Of a DNA stretch of 64,000 bases, positions 33,340 through 44,395 are shown one piece after another (the stretch's first letter is position 1; each line of letters begins with the position of its first letter). The DNA is from Mycoplasmopsis glycophila (GTDB lineage Bacteria > Bacillota_I > Bacilli_A > Mycoplasmatales > Metamycoplasmataceae): the NCBI RefSeq assembly GCF_900660605.1, contig NZ_LR215024.1, positions 496,001 to 560,000 of the forward strand, written 5' to 3'. The notes under the pieces are model-generated. The model did not search any database and was not told the origin of the DNA. It saw nothing but the letters and a program-made list of their open reading frames with translations. Made by a program: the position numbers and the translations under genes.

Positions 33340-35271
33340 TTATTCTAATTCAATCTTACCTGTGTAAAGTTTATAGTAGTGTTTTTTGTTTTTTAGAAGC
33401 TCTTTATGGCTTCCTTGTTCAATAATTTGGCCTTGATCCATAACTACTATGATGTCACAATTTTTAATTGTACTTAAACGGTGAGCAATAATGAAAGCAC
33501 TCTTGTTTTTAAGTAGTTCATCAAGCGCTTCTTGGATTTTACGCTCTGTTTCTGTATCGATTGTACTTGTGGCTTCATCTAAAATCAGTGCAAGCGGATT
33601 AATAATTGCTGTTCTAGCAATTGATAGTAATTGTTTTTGACCTTGAGATAAATTTTCACCTGAATTTTCTAAAAATGTTTCATAGCCATTAGCCATATCT
33701 TCAATAAATTCATGAGCATTAGCTAATTTAGCTGCTGCTTCATATTCTTGGCTAGCAAATTCGTCTAAACCATAAATAATGTTTTCTTTAATGTTTTTTG
33801 AAAATAAAGAAGTATCTTGCAGGACAAAACCGAAAGCTTTTCTCAAATCTGCTTTTTTGATTTGTTTAATATCAATTCCATCAAAATAAATTGTACCTTT
33901 AGTTGTTTCATAAAAACGATTTAATAAACTTGCAATTGTAGTTTTTCCAGCACCAGTTGCTCCTACTAAAGCAACCTTCTTACCAACTGGTACTCTTAAA
34001 GTAAAATCTTTGATAATTAATTTTTCAGGATTGTATCCAAATGAAACGTTATCAAAGTAAAATTCACCTTTAGCAACTTGATAAATATAATCATCTTTAA
34101 CTGGAATTTGTCAGTAATAAGCAGCCTTTGTGTCTATTTTACTTAAGGCTGGTTTTGATAAATCTTCATATTTTACTAAAGTAATTGTTCCATTATCTTC
34201 TTCTGGCTTTTCATCTAAAATAACAAAAACACGTTGTGCTCCTGCTAAACCACTAATAATTGCGTTAGCTTGTTGTGAAACTGTTGAAATTGGGTTTGTA
34301 AAACTACGTGCATATAGAAGAAAAGAAACTAATACTCCAAGGTTAATTGATAAAACATTCAGAGCATTGGATTGATTATTTCCTAAATAAGCAAGTGTAA
34401 TCCCGCCTGTAAATGCTATTACAATAAAGTTTATTGTTCCCATGTTAATCATAATAGGCATTAATATATTTGCAATTAATTTAGATTTAAAGTCATCGTT
34501 ATACATTTGATCGTTTTTAGTTTTAAAATTTAATAATGAAGCTTTTTCATGGTTGTATGCTTTAATAACTCTTACTCCATCCATCATTTCATTAATAAAA
34601 CCATTTAATGATCCTAATGACTTTTGACGTGAGATAAAGTATTTTCCTGATTTTTTAGCAATCTGACCAGCAATTAAAAACATTCCAAATACTAGAATAA
34701 GCATAACAATTGTTAAAAATCAACTTAAAATAAGCATCGAAACAAGTGAAAATATAATTTGGAAGATTGAGTTTAAAATTTGAGGAATACTTTGAGAAAG
34801 CACCTCCCTTAAAGAGTCAATATCATTAGTAAACCTTGAAATTATGTCTCCTTTTTGATTTTTATCAAAGAAATTTAATGACAAGGTTTGTGAGTGAATG
34901 TATAAATCATCTCGAATTTTCTTAATAGTTTTATGTGTTATAGAAACAACCAATCTTGAATAAATATAATTAGCTAATATACCAATTACATAAAGTGAAC
35001 CAATGAAAATCATTGCGAAAGTGAAATTTTTTCAATCAAAAATAGCATTTGGATTTTGTTTGTATTCGGTAATATACGGGTCAATATATTTATTAACTAA
35101 AACTGTTCCAATAAACGCTTGTGAGATGGTAATAATTAAAGTTGAAAGCACAATACATAAAAATACAACACTATATGTTAATCTGTTGTTTTCTCAAATT
35201 AACTTGAGTAAACGTTTAAAAGTACGTTTATCAAATTTAGCTTTTTTACCTTTATAATTATTCGATTTCAT
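33340..35271 (-). CDS. ABC exporter half-transporter, subunit B (643 aa)
   Basis: Six-TM exporter domain (residues ~20-340) and a C-terminal ABC domain (~395-643) with Walker A VGATGAGKTTI, signature NLSQGQKQLLS, Walker B ALILDEATST and H-loop IAHRLST. A ~40-residue insert (DEKPEEDNGTITLV..) precedes the nucleotide domain. It starts 14 nt inside the end of subunit A, so the two are coupled and probably form a heterodimeric multidrug/lipid-type exporter. Here the catalytic Glu after Walker B is present (DEATS), whereas the partner has Asp. Confidence 0.94.
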
Positions 35272-37000
35272 CTTTGTCCTTTAATTGTGCCTCATATAAA
35301 TTTTTATAAAATTCATTTGTTGCAAGTAAATTCTTATGATTGTCAAAAGCAGTTACTCTTCCGTTTTCAAGAATAATTATTCTATCAGCATTTTCGATCG
35401 AACTTACTCTTTGTGCAATAATAATTTTTGTTGTATCTTTTAATTCGTTATTTAAAGCATCTCTAATTTTTGCATCTGTTTTATTATCAACAGCACTAGT
35501 AGAATCATCTAAAATTAAAATTTCTGGTTTTTTAATAAGTGCACGTGCAATTGATAAACGTTGTTTTTGTCCTCCGCTAAAGTTAGCTCCACCTTCTTCT
35601 ACAACTGTATCAAGGCCATTTTTGTCGAAAACAAAGTCATATGCGCTCGCTTTTTTAAGCGCTTCGATTATTTCTTCATCTGTTGCGTTTTCTTTTCCTC
35701 AACGAATATTTTCACGAATTGTTCCTGAAAATAAAATATTTTTTTGTAGGACAATTGCGATAGATTCACGAAGTGTTTTTAAATCATAGTCTTTAACATT
35801 AATTCCACCAATTTTAAGTTCACCTTCAGTTACATCATAAAGACGAGGAAGTAAATTTACAAGTGTGCTTTTCCCGCTACCTGTTGACCCAATAATACCA
35901 ATTGTTTGTTTTGGTAAAATTGTTAAATTAATCTTCTTAAGAGTATTTCTTTTGTTATTTTTGTACATAAAATTAACATTTTCAAATTCAATTGTTGAAT
36001 TGTTAATTTCATAAATAGGATTTTTAGGATTTTGAATTGAAGGTACTTCATTTAGTATTTCTTTAATCCTTTTAATTGAAGCTTGTGCAATTGTAATTGT
36101 CACAAGTACCATAGAAGCGATCATTAATGAAATTAAAACTTGAAACATATAGTTAACAAAAGCTGTAATAGTACCTGTTGAAATACTTGACACATCGTGG
36201 TATTTACCAATTAAATTAGCTGAAACAAGCATAATTGAGAATAAAGAAATAAACACAGTACCAAGCATTAAAGGTGAGTTGAGTGCAACTAACTTTTCAG
36301 CTGCAATTCCTAATTTACGAACTTTTTCGGTTTTTTCTTTGAATTCTTGGATTTCTTTATTTTCAGTTACAAATGTTTTGATTGTACGAATTCCACTAAT
36401 GTTTTCTTTGATTTTGTTGTTAATTTCGTCATAGCTACGAAGCATTTTATAAAATCTTGGAAAAGCTATTAACATTATAATTCCGACAATAATAGATAAA
36501 ATAACCACAGCAGCAACCAAGATTCAAGCTAACATAAAATTAGTTGTAAATGCCATAATTATTGCACCAGTCATTAAGAAAGGCGCTCTAATTAAAGCTC
36601 TAATTGACATCATGTAAGCGTTTTGAACATTAGTTATATCATTAGTTAATCTCACAATGAGCGAACCTTTTGAATATTTATCATAATTTTCAAAAGAATA
36701 GTTACTAATTTTTTCAAACATTGCGTATCTAATATTCTTTCCTAATCCAGCTGTTGCTCTTGACGCAAAAAACCCACTCAACATTCCTGATGTGAGCGAT
36801 ACAATACCAAGAATTAAAATAATTCCTGAATATAAGTAAATATTATTTGTATTTTGTTCTTTAATTCCAAAGTCGATTAATCACTGAGTTAGTTTTGGAA
36901 TAAAAATAACACAAGCAATTTCTATTAAAACAAAAAATATCGAAAAAAATGAATCAATTCGATAATTTTTGGTTAAACCTAGGATCGTTTGTTTTTTCAA
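35258..37000 (-). CDS. ABC exporter half-transporter, subunit A (580 aa, TTG start)
   Basis: Six TM helices (~15-315) and an ABC domain with Walker A IGSTGSGKSTL, signature NFSGGQKQRLS, Walker B ILILDDSTSAVD. The residue after the Walker B Asp is Asp, not Glu, so this is the degenerate site expected of one subunit of a heterodimeric exporter. There is no ATG near the N-terminus: a TTG at 36998-37000 lies 5 nt after AGGAGG and gives MKKQTILG, so I take it as the start. Confidence 0.93.
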
Positions 37001-37156
37001 TTGAACCTCCTTATTTTTATATTTAATAATTTATTATTTTTAGGTTTATTATATTGTTTTTTTCTCAATTATTTTGACAATTTTAAGATTAAAAAATAAG
37101 AAAAATGGAATAGTTTTCAATCAAAAATTAATTTTTTCTCTAGTTTTTTAAAAACC

Positions 37157-37190
37157 AAAAAAGCACAAGAAAAATATTCTTGCGCTTTCT
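37157..37190 (-). terminator. Terminator of the mnmG-rlmH operon
   Basis: AAGCGCAAGAA - 5 nt - TTCTTGTGCTT stem with six T on the minus strand. The rest of 37001-37156 is AT-rich and should carry the ABC operon promoter; I cannot single out one. Confidence 0.8.
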
Positions 37191-37210
37191 TTTTTTGCCT
37201 TATCTATTAT

Positions 37211-37645
37211 TTATTTATGATAAGTGATGTTATTTTTGATTGTAAAACCACGATATATTTGCTCAACTAGCATAACTCTAAATAATTGATGCGGAAAAGT
37301 CATTTTCGAAAAATTAATTTTATTTGAAAAATATTCTTCATTCACTCCGTTTGAACCACCAATTACAAATGTTATATTATCTTCATCTACATAAAGCTCT
37401 TTAAATTCTTCTGAATTTAGTTGTTTTCCACGTAGAGATAAATAGTAGACTTTCGAGTTTTTAGGGATTTTTTCTAAAATCATTTGAGTTTCTTTTTCGA
37501 TTTTTAAATTAATATTTTCGATTTTTTGTTCCTTGATCTCAATTACATTTAATTTAGCAAAAAAATTAATTTTTTTAGCATAATCATCGAACAAAACTTT
37601 AAATTCTTTACTTAATGATCCAACAGCAATTAAATTAAGCTTCAT
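37211..37645 (-). CDS. rlmH: 23S rRNA (pseudouridine1915-N3)-methyltransferase RlmH (144 aa)
   Basis: SPOUT-class methyltransferase: MKLNLIAVGSLSKEF, SKVYYLSLRGKQLNSEEF, the SAM-site FVIGGSNGVNEE and the C-terminal FRVMLVEQIYRGFTIKNN..YHK. Shorter than E. coli RlmH by about 10 residues. It starts directly after the mnmG stop with no spacing. Confidence 0.95.
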   Translation of the reverse strand: MKLNLIAVGSLSKEFKVLFDDYAKKINFFAKLNVIEIKEQKIENINLKIEKETQMILEKIPKNSKVYYLSLRGKQLNSEEFKELYVDEDNITFVIGGSNGVNEEYFSNKINFSKMTFPHQLFRVMLVEQIYRGFTIKNNITYHK

Positions 37646-39484
37646 TTATTTTTTATTTCTTCTTGTTTCGATGTGAAACATAAGCATTTGGATATCAGCT
37701 GGGTTGATTCCGCTAATTCTTGATGCTTGACCGATTGTTTTTGGATCAATTTGTTTTAATTTTTGTTTTGCTTCTGTAGCAATATTTAAAACTTCGTCGT
37801 AATCAATATCACTAGGTATTTTGAAATCTTCTAAACGCATCATTTTTTGTGCTTGAGTTTCTTGTTTTTTGATGTAACCATCTAGTCTAACCATAATGGT
37901 TAGTTCGTTTTTAAATGGAAAATCACCAAGTACATCAACAGCTTGAACGTCAGGACGAGCTACAACTTTTAATAAACTAACTCCATTTTCAATCCCGTAT
38001 TTTTGAGCAAGTTCGCTTTTTGATGATAAGAAAGTCTTTGAAAGTTCTTCGATTTTTTCTTCTATAAGTTGATATTTAGCAACAACTTTAGCATAATCTG
38101 CTTCGCTAATTAAACCAACTTCATAACCATATTTAGCAAGTCTTAAATCAGGATTATCGTTTCTTAATAATAAACGATATTCAGCACGTGAAGTTAGCAT
38201 TCTATAAGGTTCTTTTGTTCCTTTTGTAACTAAATCATCAATTAAAACACCTATATATGCGTCATGTCTTTTTAAAATTAGCGGTTCTTGATTTTCTAAT
38301 TTCAAGGCAGCATTAATTCCAGCAATTAACCCTTGGGCAGCAGCTTCTTCGTATCCGCTAGTTCCATTAATTTGACCGGCTGTAAAAATGTTTTTAACCA
38401 CTTTAGATTCTAAAGAAGGTGAAATTTGAAGCGGGTTAAGAGCATCATATTCGATTGCATACCCTCATTTTTGAATTCTACAATTTTGTAGCCCCGGAAT
38501 AGTTCTTAACATTTTATCCTGAACTTCAATTGGCATCGAAGTAGACATTCCGTTAACGTAAATAATATCTCCTTCAACTGTTTCGGGCTCAAAAAAGACT
38601 TGGTGTCTATTTTTGTCTCTAAAACGCATTACTTTATCCTCAATGCTTGGGCAGTAACGAGGACCGATACCCTCTATTAAACCAGAGTACATTGCAGATT
38701 TATCGATGTTTTCTTCAATAATCTTGTGAGTTTCTTCATTAGTATAAGTTAAATAACAAGAAACTTGATCACTTATTTTAACACCTGAACGATTTGAAAA
38801 TGAAAGAGAGCAGTCTTGAAGTTCTTCTTTTTCTACTTGTGAAAAATCGATTGAATCAGCATATACACGAGCAGGAGTTCCTGTTTTTAATCTTTGTAAC
38901 TCAAATCCTAAATTAATTAGTGATTGACTAATTTTAGGAGTAGTTTTTTGATTATCAGGACCACTAATTGTAACGGTATCACCACGGAGAATTCTTGAGT
39001 TCATATATGTTCCAGTTGTAATAACAAGAACATTAGCATTAATTACTGTGCCATCTTCTAAAACAACTGCTTTAAACTCATTATTTTCGTTTGTTAGAAT
39101 ATTGGTAACAATTCCTTCAATTAGTGTTATATTTGAATGTTTTTCAAGATCTTCTAATATTAATTTTGAATATTTTTCTTTGTCAATTTGCGCTCTTAAA
39201 GCTCTTACAGCTGGACCTTTAGACTCGTTAAGCACTTTTATTTGGATCATTGCTAAATCACCATAGTAACCTTGAACACCACCTAAAGCGTCAATTTCAC
39301 GTGTAATAATACCTTTTGCAGGACCACCAATCGAGGGGTTGCAAGGCATCATAGCTAATTTATTTAAGTCTAAACTAATTAAAGCTACTTTATGATTTTT
39401 GTTCCCTAATGCAAAAGCAGCTTCAACACCAGCGTGACCACCACCGACAACAATTGCTTCAAAATTTAACTCTTTTTTATTCAT
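37646..39484 (-). CDS. mnmG: tRNA uridine-5-carboxymethylaminomethyl modification protein MnmG/GidA (612 aa)
   Basis: FAD-dependent partner of MnmE in wobble uridine modification. FAD motif IVVGGGHAGVEAAFALG near the N-terminus, PCNPSIGGPAKG with the conserved Cys, and the C-terminal IDYDEVLNIATEAKQKL and RISGINPADI. Two ATGs lie close together (39490 and 39484). TATACT sits immediately before them, so the mRNA probably starts at or near the second ATG and is leaderless; I use 39484. Confidence 0.95.
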
Positions 39485-39518
39485 ATTCATAGTATATTTA
39501 ATTTTAAAACAAAAATAC

Positions 39519-39557
39519 AAAAAAACAAATGTTTTTGTAAGCAAAACACTTGTTTTT
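39519..39557 (-). terminator. Terminator of the ybeY-cdd-era operon
   Basis: Long imperfect stem AAACAAGTGTTTTG / CAAAAACATTTGTTT followed by T runs on the minus strand, immediately after the era stop. Confidence 0.75.
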
Positions 39558-40433
39558 CTATTTATATCCGAATCTAGTTAATGTTTTATCATCATCAATT
39601 CATTTGTTTGCTACTTTAACTTTTAAATTTAAAGTTGTAGGTATATCAAATTGATAAGCAATTTTTTTACGAGCAGCAATACCGATGTTTTTAATCATTT
39701 GAGCATTTTTGCCAATTACCATCCCTTTTTGAGAATCTTTTTTAACATAAATGATCGCATTTATTTCTAAATGGTCATCTTCTTCGTTAAATTCAACCAC
39801 TTCAACAGCAATTGAATGCGGCAATTCTTGATGTAGACGGTTAATAGCTGCTTCTCTAATTATTTCTTTTGCTATGAAACGCATTGATTTATCTGTTACA
39901 TAATCTTCATCATATTGTTTTTCACCTTCGTAAGCAAAAGTTTTTAACAATTTAATAAGTTCTTCGATTGAATTGTAATTTTCAATATCTGTTGAAACAA
40001 TGTGTTTAAAGTTATATTTTTGTAAATCATCTATTTTTTCAGTTAATAAGTTTAAATTCTTTTTAATTTTACTTACTTTCGAAATAACAGCAATTTTATT
40101 ATCAAAACCTTGGATTCTTTCAAGAATCATTTCATCACCTTTACCAAGTTTTTCATCTGCTGGTGTTAAAAAAAGTAAAACATCAATATTTTTAATTGAG
40201 TCATAAGCATTTTTATTAAGTGCTTCTCCTAACTTATTAAGTGGTTTATGAATTCCTGGAGTGTCTGTAAAAATAATTTGATAATTTTGATCTGTATATA
40301 TCCCGGTTATTTGATCACGAGTTGTTTGTGCAGTATCTGTGACAATTGCAACATTATAACCTACTATAGCATTTAGTAATGAACTTTTACCAACGTTTGG
40401 TCTTCCTAAAATACTTGCGAAACAAATTTTCAT
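39558..40433 (-). CDS. era: GTPase Era (291 aa)
   Basis: Ribosome assembly GTPase for the 30S subunit. G1 GRPNVGKSSLLN, G2 TTRDQITG, G3 DTPGIHKP; the G4 position reads ISKVSK rather than NKxD. The KH domain carries VKKDSQKGMVIGKNAQMIKNIG. Trp near the C-terminus is TGA (39600). Starts 2 nt after cdd. The odd G4 loop is worth noting, because it normally gives guanine specificity. Confidence 0.95.
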
Positions 40434-40435
40434 AA

Positions 40436-40834
40436 TTAAATTTTAATTTCTTCCATTCTAATTGAAAAAGGAACAAGTTCTTCCACTGTATTAATACGGA
40501 TTTGTTTACCGTCGTTGCTATATTGATAAACTTTAGCATCTAATGGTAAAAATTCAGTCATAACTTGTCTGCAACCTGCACAAGGACTAATAATTTCGTT
40601 TTTACCACTAATTATGTGAATTTCTTTAAAACTACCTACTTTTCCACCGTAAGCTACTGAACCGAACATTGCGCTTCTTTCAGCACAAAGACCTGATGGA
40701 TATGCTGCATTTTCAACGTTTACACCATAAAATTCTTTTCCTTCGTTGTCAACTAAAATAGCAGCTACAGGAAAATGAGAATAAGGTGAATATGAATATT
40801 TTAAAAGGTCTCTTAATTTTTCTACTTTTGTCAT
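40436..40834 (-). CDS. cdd: Cytidine deaminase (132 aa)
   Basis: Zn-dependent enzyme of pyrimidine salvage. Catalytic motifs are CAERSA and SPCAGCRQVM, with N-terminal SYSPYSHFPVAA and NVENAAYPSGL. Normal length for the homotetrameric form. Lies between ybeY and era with 1-2 nt gaps. Confidence 0.96.
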   Translation of the reverse strand: MTKVEKLRDLLKYSYSPYSHFPVAAILVDNEGKEFYGVNVENAAYPSGLCAERSAMFGSVAYGGKVGSFKEIHIISGKNEIISPCAGCRQVMTEFLPLDAKVYQYSNDGKQIRINTVEELVPFSIRMEEIKI

Positions 40835-40835
40835 T

Positions 40836-41306
40836 TTAATGATCCTCTCTTGTTATTTTTAAAGGATTAAAAATATCATCAACAATTTTGTTCATTACTA
40901 TTCTTTCATCTTCAAGTTCATGATCGTATCCTTTTAAGTGAACTAAACCATGAGTAAATAAATAGCAAAATTCTCTTTTAATAGAATGACCGAATTTTTT
41001 TGCTTGCTTTTCAACTTTATCTCAACAAATTACAAGTTCACCTAAATGGTAAAATGGTAAGCCGTCATAAAGTTGATCATCTCTAAAATCAAATGATAAA
41101 ATATCAGTAACGTAATCTTTACCACGATATTCAAAATTGAGTTTTTTGATTTTTTGTGGCGAAACTATAGTCACATCTAAAATTATTGGTTTTTTGATTT
41201 TGAAATATTGAGCAAAGTTTTGGACAATCTGAAGCATTTCAGATTCGAAAATTATTGCCCTTTTAATTCGATTGTTGATATTTAATTCAATTTTGTTATT
41301 TTGCAT
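40836..41306 (-). CDS. ybeY: Endoribonuclease YbeY, 16S rRNA maturation (156 aa)
   Basis: Zinc-dependent RNase with the family motif HGLVHLKGYDHELEDE (three His ligands) preceded by DILSFDF and HLGELVIC. Usual length. First gene of ybeY-cdd-era, a common order in Firmicutes and mycoplasmas. Confidence 0.95.
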
Positions 41307-41326
41307 ACTATTTTAATTATATTAAA

Positions 41327-41722
41327 TTAAAAAACGAATGACAAAAGATTAATAATAATTAGTTCTTTTTTAATCGAAATAGCGCACTCAATAAATTCCG
41401 TGTTTTTAGCTTCAAAGATGTTTCAAAGCGGTTCAGAATCAATAAAGATATTATTATTTTCAATTCTTGAGATTTGAAACGAAGATTCATAAAATAAATT
41501 ATTGATTTGGAATCAAAAACTATAACTTTTTTCAAGATCTAATTTATTAAAATCAATATTTTTAATAATTAGCTCATCATTTTCTTTTTTAATTAGACAT
41601 TTTTCATAGACATCTATTTCTCAAAAAAATAAAATCCAAAGCAAAAAGCAAATAGCTAAAATTAACAAAACACCAACGATTATTTCAAACAAATAGAATT
41701 TAACTGAGTTTAGATATCTCAT
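41327..41722 (-). CDS. Small bitopic membrane protein downstream of the C39 exporter (131 aa)
   Basis: One TM helix at residues ~7-34 and then a ~95-residue domain with beta-type alternation (DELIIKNIDFNKLDLEKS, SYSFWFQINNLFYESSFQIS). The start overlaps the end of the exporter gene by 13 nt, so the two are made together. The topology (N-terminal helix plus an outside domain) recalls accessory proteins of peptide exporters, but it is much shorter than HlyD-type proteins and I see no homology. Several Trp are TGA. Confidence 0.8.
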
Positions 41723-43758
41723 ACCTGTACCTTTTCTTCATCTTCAAAAAGATATCTTTGATTATGACTAATTTCAATCGTAATTGCTTTTTGGAGATGA
41801 TTTTTAACAATATTTTTTAAAAATTCAAATTTTGAATGCTCAAAATTTTCAAAAGCTTCATCAAATACAACTACGTCATATTCAATCATCATAGTTTTTA
41901 AAATTTTTAGAAATTGCTGTTGACCTTGTGAAAGCGAATTAAGCGGAAGAAACAAATTATTAGGTAAAAGAAAGTCTTTTCAAATTTCAACCAACTGATT
42001 TATTTCTAAAAATTCTCAAAAACGATCTGGATTTTCTATATTTAGAAAGTCTAAAATGCTTAAATTTATATTGAGATAACTAGAATTTATTAAATACACT
42101 TTTTCTAAATAGCTTTTGTTTTGAAATATTTCCAAATCTTTATTATTGATTGAAATTTGACCTAGCTGATAATCCAATGTTCCTGTAATTAATTTGCAAA
42201 AAGTACTTTTTCCACTTCCGTTAGCTCCTTTGATAATTAAATGAGAATCAATAATTAGTTTTTCAATATTTAGTATTTCTTTGTAGCTATTTTCATATTT
42301 AAATTTAAGTTCTTTAATTTTAATTTGTTTGATTTTTTCATTTAAATTTCTTTGAGTGTTGTTGCTATGAGAATTTTGTTTTCAATTGAAGAAATTAAGC
42401 ATTTCTAAATTTTTATTTCGTTCTGATAAACTTATAAATAATTCTGGTATTGATTTAATCGGTCTAGTAAGCAAGCTTGCTCCTGTCATAAAAAAGATTA
42501 AATCATTAAATGTTAAATTGCTGTTTCAAATTTCGTATGTGCCAATGAAAATAATTAGAAATGGGAATAAGTATTCTAAAAAATGATTAAAACTACTAAA
42601 GTTGATACTAAAGAAGCTAAAACCTAAAATTTGCTCTTCTAATTTATTATTTTGTTCTTGAAGTTTGGATAGTTGTTGCTTTAATAAGTAGAAATTAGGT
42701 TCAGTTTTTAAAACTTCATAGTAACAGTTAAATAAGTTATCTTGAATTTGTGATTCTAAAATCAGCTCTTTGTATTTTTTATCATAAAAAAGCTTGTTGT
42801 AAAAGCCTAAAATAAGGCAAGAAAAACAATAAACTACCAAACTCAACATTAATATCGAATTTAATTTATAGAGTATAAAAACAGCTAAACAAATCGAAAT
42901 TATTGCATTGATTAAATTAGGCATAAAAGTAACATTTAATTTAGAAAGTTGCAAAATTGCATTAAACCGATTTTTCATTTCTAACGATGAAAAAACATTC
43001 AAATATTTTCGATTAAGAGTTGAAAGGTTATTAATGAAAATTTTTCAATATCTAAAGTTTGTTTTAATTATGATTTTATTTTCATATTTACCAACTACTA
43101 TTTTGACAAGAATTGACAAAATTAATACAAGCAAAAATACACTCAAAGTAAATCAAAGATGGTTATTTGCTTGGTAAGGAATTACTTTTGAAATTAAAAA
43201 TTTGTTTAGATAAGGAATTAAAAACATCAATAAATCAGCAACCAAATAACAAACAAGAATGATGAAATGTTGCTTTGTAATAGTAAAGTTTCTTTTTAGT
43301 AACGAATCTGATTCTTGCTCATTTTGGTTGGAAATCTTTTTATCTGTGCATTTTGATAACTTTTCAAATGAGATTAAAACATTTAAATAAATACTCAAAA
43401 AGTCCTTGTAATTCTTTTTTAAATTACCTTGAGCTGGATCATAAAAAGCAACAATTCCGTCTGAAATACTTTCGATAACGACCATGTGTGTTTGTTCAAC
43501 ATTTTTAACAATTGCAGCTATTGGAAAGCATTCTTTATCAAGTTTTAGTAGCTGCTCAAAGTCGCAATTTCAAACATCTATTTCAAGGTTATATATATTA
43601 CTAATTCTTTTTAATTCCTCTAATGAAATACCGTTTTGATTAAACACTGCTATTTTTTTAAGTTCATTGATGGAAGGAGGAGAAAGTTTTTCTTTCTCAA
43701 GAAAATAATTAAGAACATAAAGTGAACAATCTAATTTGTCATATTGATTTTTCTTCAT
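41710..43758 (-). CDS. Peptidase-containing (C39) ABC exporter (682 aa)
   Basis: Residues 1-130 look like a C39 peptidase domain: catalytic Cys in KLDCSLYVLNYF (Cys11), His in QTHMVVIE and Asp in AFYDPAQG. Six TM helices follow (~170-425), then an ABC domain with Walker A KGANGSGKSTFC, signature SLSQGQQQF and Walker B VVVFDEAFEN. Such exporters cut a double-glycine leader off a peptide and secrete the rest. No double-Gly substrate is visible nearby. Start ATG 43758 has no SD and lies 4 nt after the ATGG of the shared promoter element, so the mRNA may be practically leaderless. Confidence 0.9.
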
Positions 43759-43763
43759 ACCAT

Positions 43764-43804
43764 TAAGTAGATAAAAAAATTGTAAAAATGTACAAAAAAA
43801 GAAC
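43764..43804 (-). promoter_or_regulatory. Shared promoter element, copy D (C39 exporter)
   Basis: Minus strand GTTCTTTTTTT to TATCTACTTAATGG with the 31-nt offset seen in copies A-C. Identity with the peptide units continues to the right as ATGGT(TA/AT)GAAGAA. The middle 22 nt differ from the other copies, so the match is not simply a recent duplication. Confidence 0.6.
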
Positions 43805-43832
43805 ACAATTTGTTATATCAGCAAAAAAAGTT

Positions 43833-43838
43833 TATAAT
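43833..43838 (+). promoter_or_regulatory. -10 box of rpiB
   Basis: TATAAT 37 nt before the rpiB ATG; GAAGGAG ribosome site at 43863-43869. The rpiB promoter abuts the divergent exporter promoter element. Confidence 0.6.
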
Positions 43839-43875
43839 TTAATAACCTACTTAAAAAGTATAGAAGGAGTAAAAC

Positions 43876-44316
43876 ATGAAAAAAGTGGTAGCGCTAGCTA
43901 GTGACCATGCAGGTTTCAAACTAAAACAAGAATTACAAGAATACGTAAGAACATTAGGGTATGATACAATAGACCTTGGGCCTTCAACTGATACTAATCC
44001 TGTGAGCTATGCAGACGCAGGAAAAGAGCTTGCTGAATATATGGCATCAAGAAAACCTGATTTTGGAATCGGAGTTTGCGGAACAGGATTAGGAATTTCT
44101 TATGCTCTGAACAGACACAAAGGAATCAGAGCTGCTCGTATTACTACACCTGAAGACGCACATCTTGCAAAACAACACAATGATGCAAATGTAATTGTAT
44201 TTGGTGGAAGACAAGTTAGTTTTGAACAAGCAAAAGAAATGGTTGATGAATATATCAAAACTCAATTTGAAGGTGGACGTCACATCGCTAGAATTAAAGA
44301 ATTAGATGAACAATAA
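43876..44316 (+). CDS. rpiB: Ribose-5-phosphate isomerase B (146 aa)
   Basis: Interconverts ribose-5-P and ribulose-5-P. The RpiB/LacAB fold is evident: VALASDHAGFKLKQEL, DLGPSTDTNPVSYAD, GIGVCGTGLGISYALN (catalytic Cys) and DANVIVFGGRQVS. Normal length, SD GAAGGAG. The nearby sugar-isomerase variants LacA/LacB are shorter or differ in the Cys loop, so RpiB is preferred. Confidence 0.94.
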   Translation: MKKVVALASDHAGFKLKQELQEYVRTLGYDTIDLGPSTDTNPVSYADAGKELAEYMASRKPDFGIGVCGTGLGISYALNRHKGIRAARITTPEDAHLAKQHNDANVIVFGGRQVSFEQAKEMVDEYIKTQFEGGRHIARIKELDEQ

Positions 44317-44320
44317 TTAT

Positions 44321-44354
44321 TAAAGCTATTTGATCTTTATTTCAAATGGCTTTT
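44321..44354 (+). terminator. Terminator of rpiB
   Basis: AAAGCTATTTGA - 7 nt - TTCAAATGGCTTT stem (one T-G pair) followed by a T-rich stretch, 5 nt after the stop. Confidence 0.75.
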
Positions 44355-44395
44355 ATTTTGTTAAAATATAGTTTATTCATTATCAAAGGAGTAAA

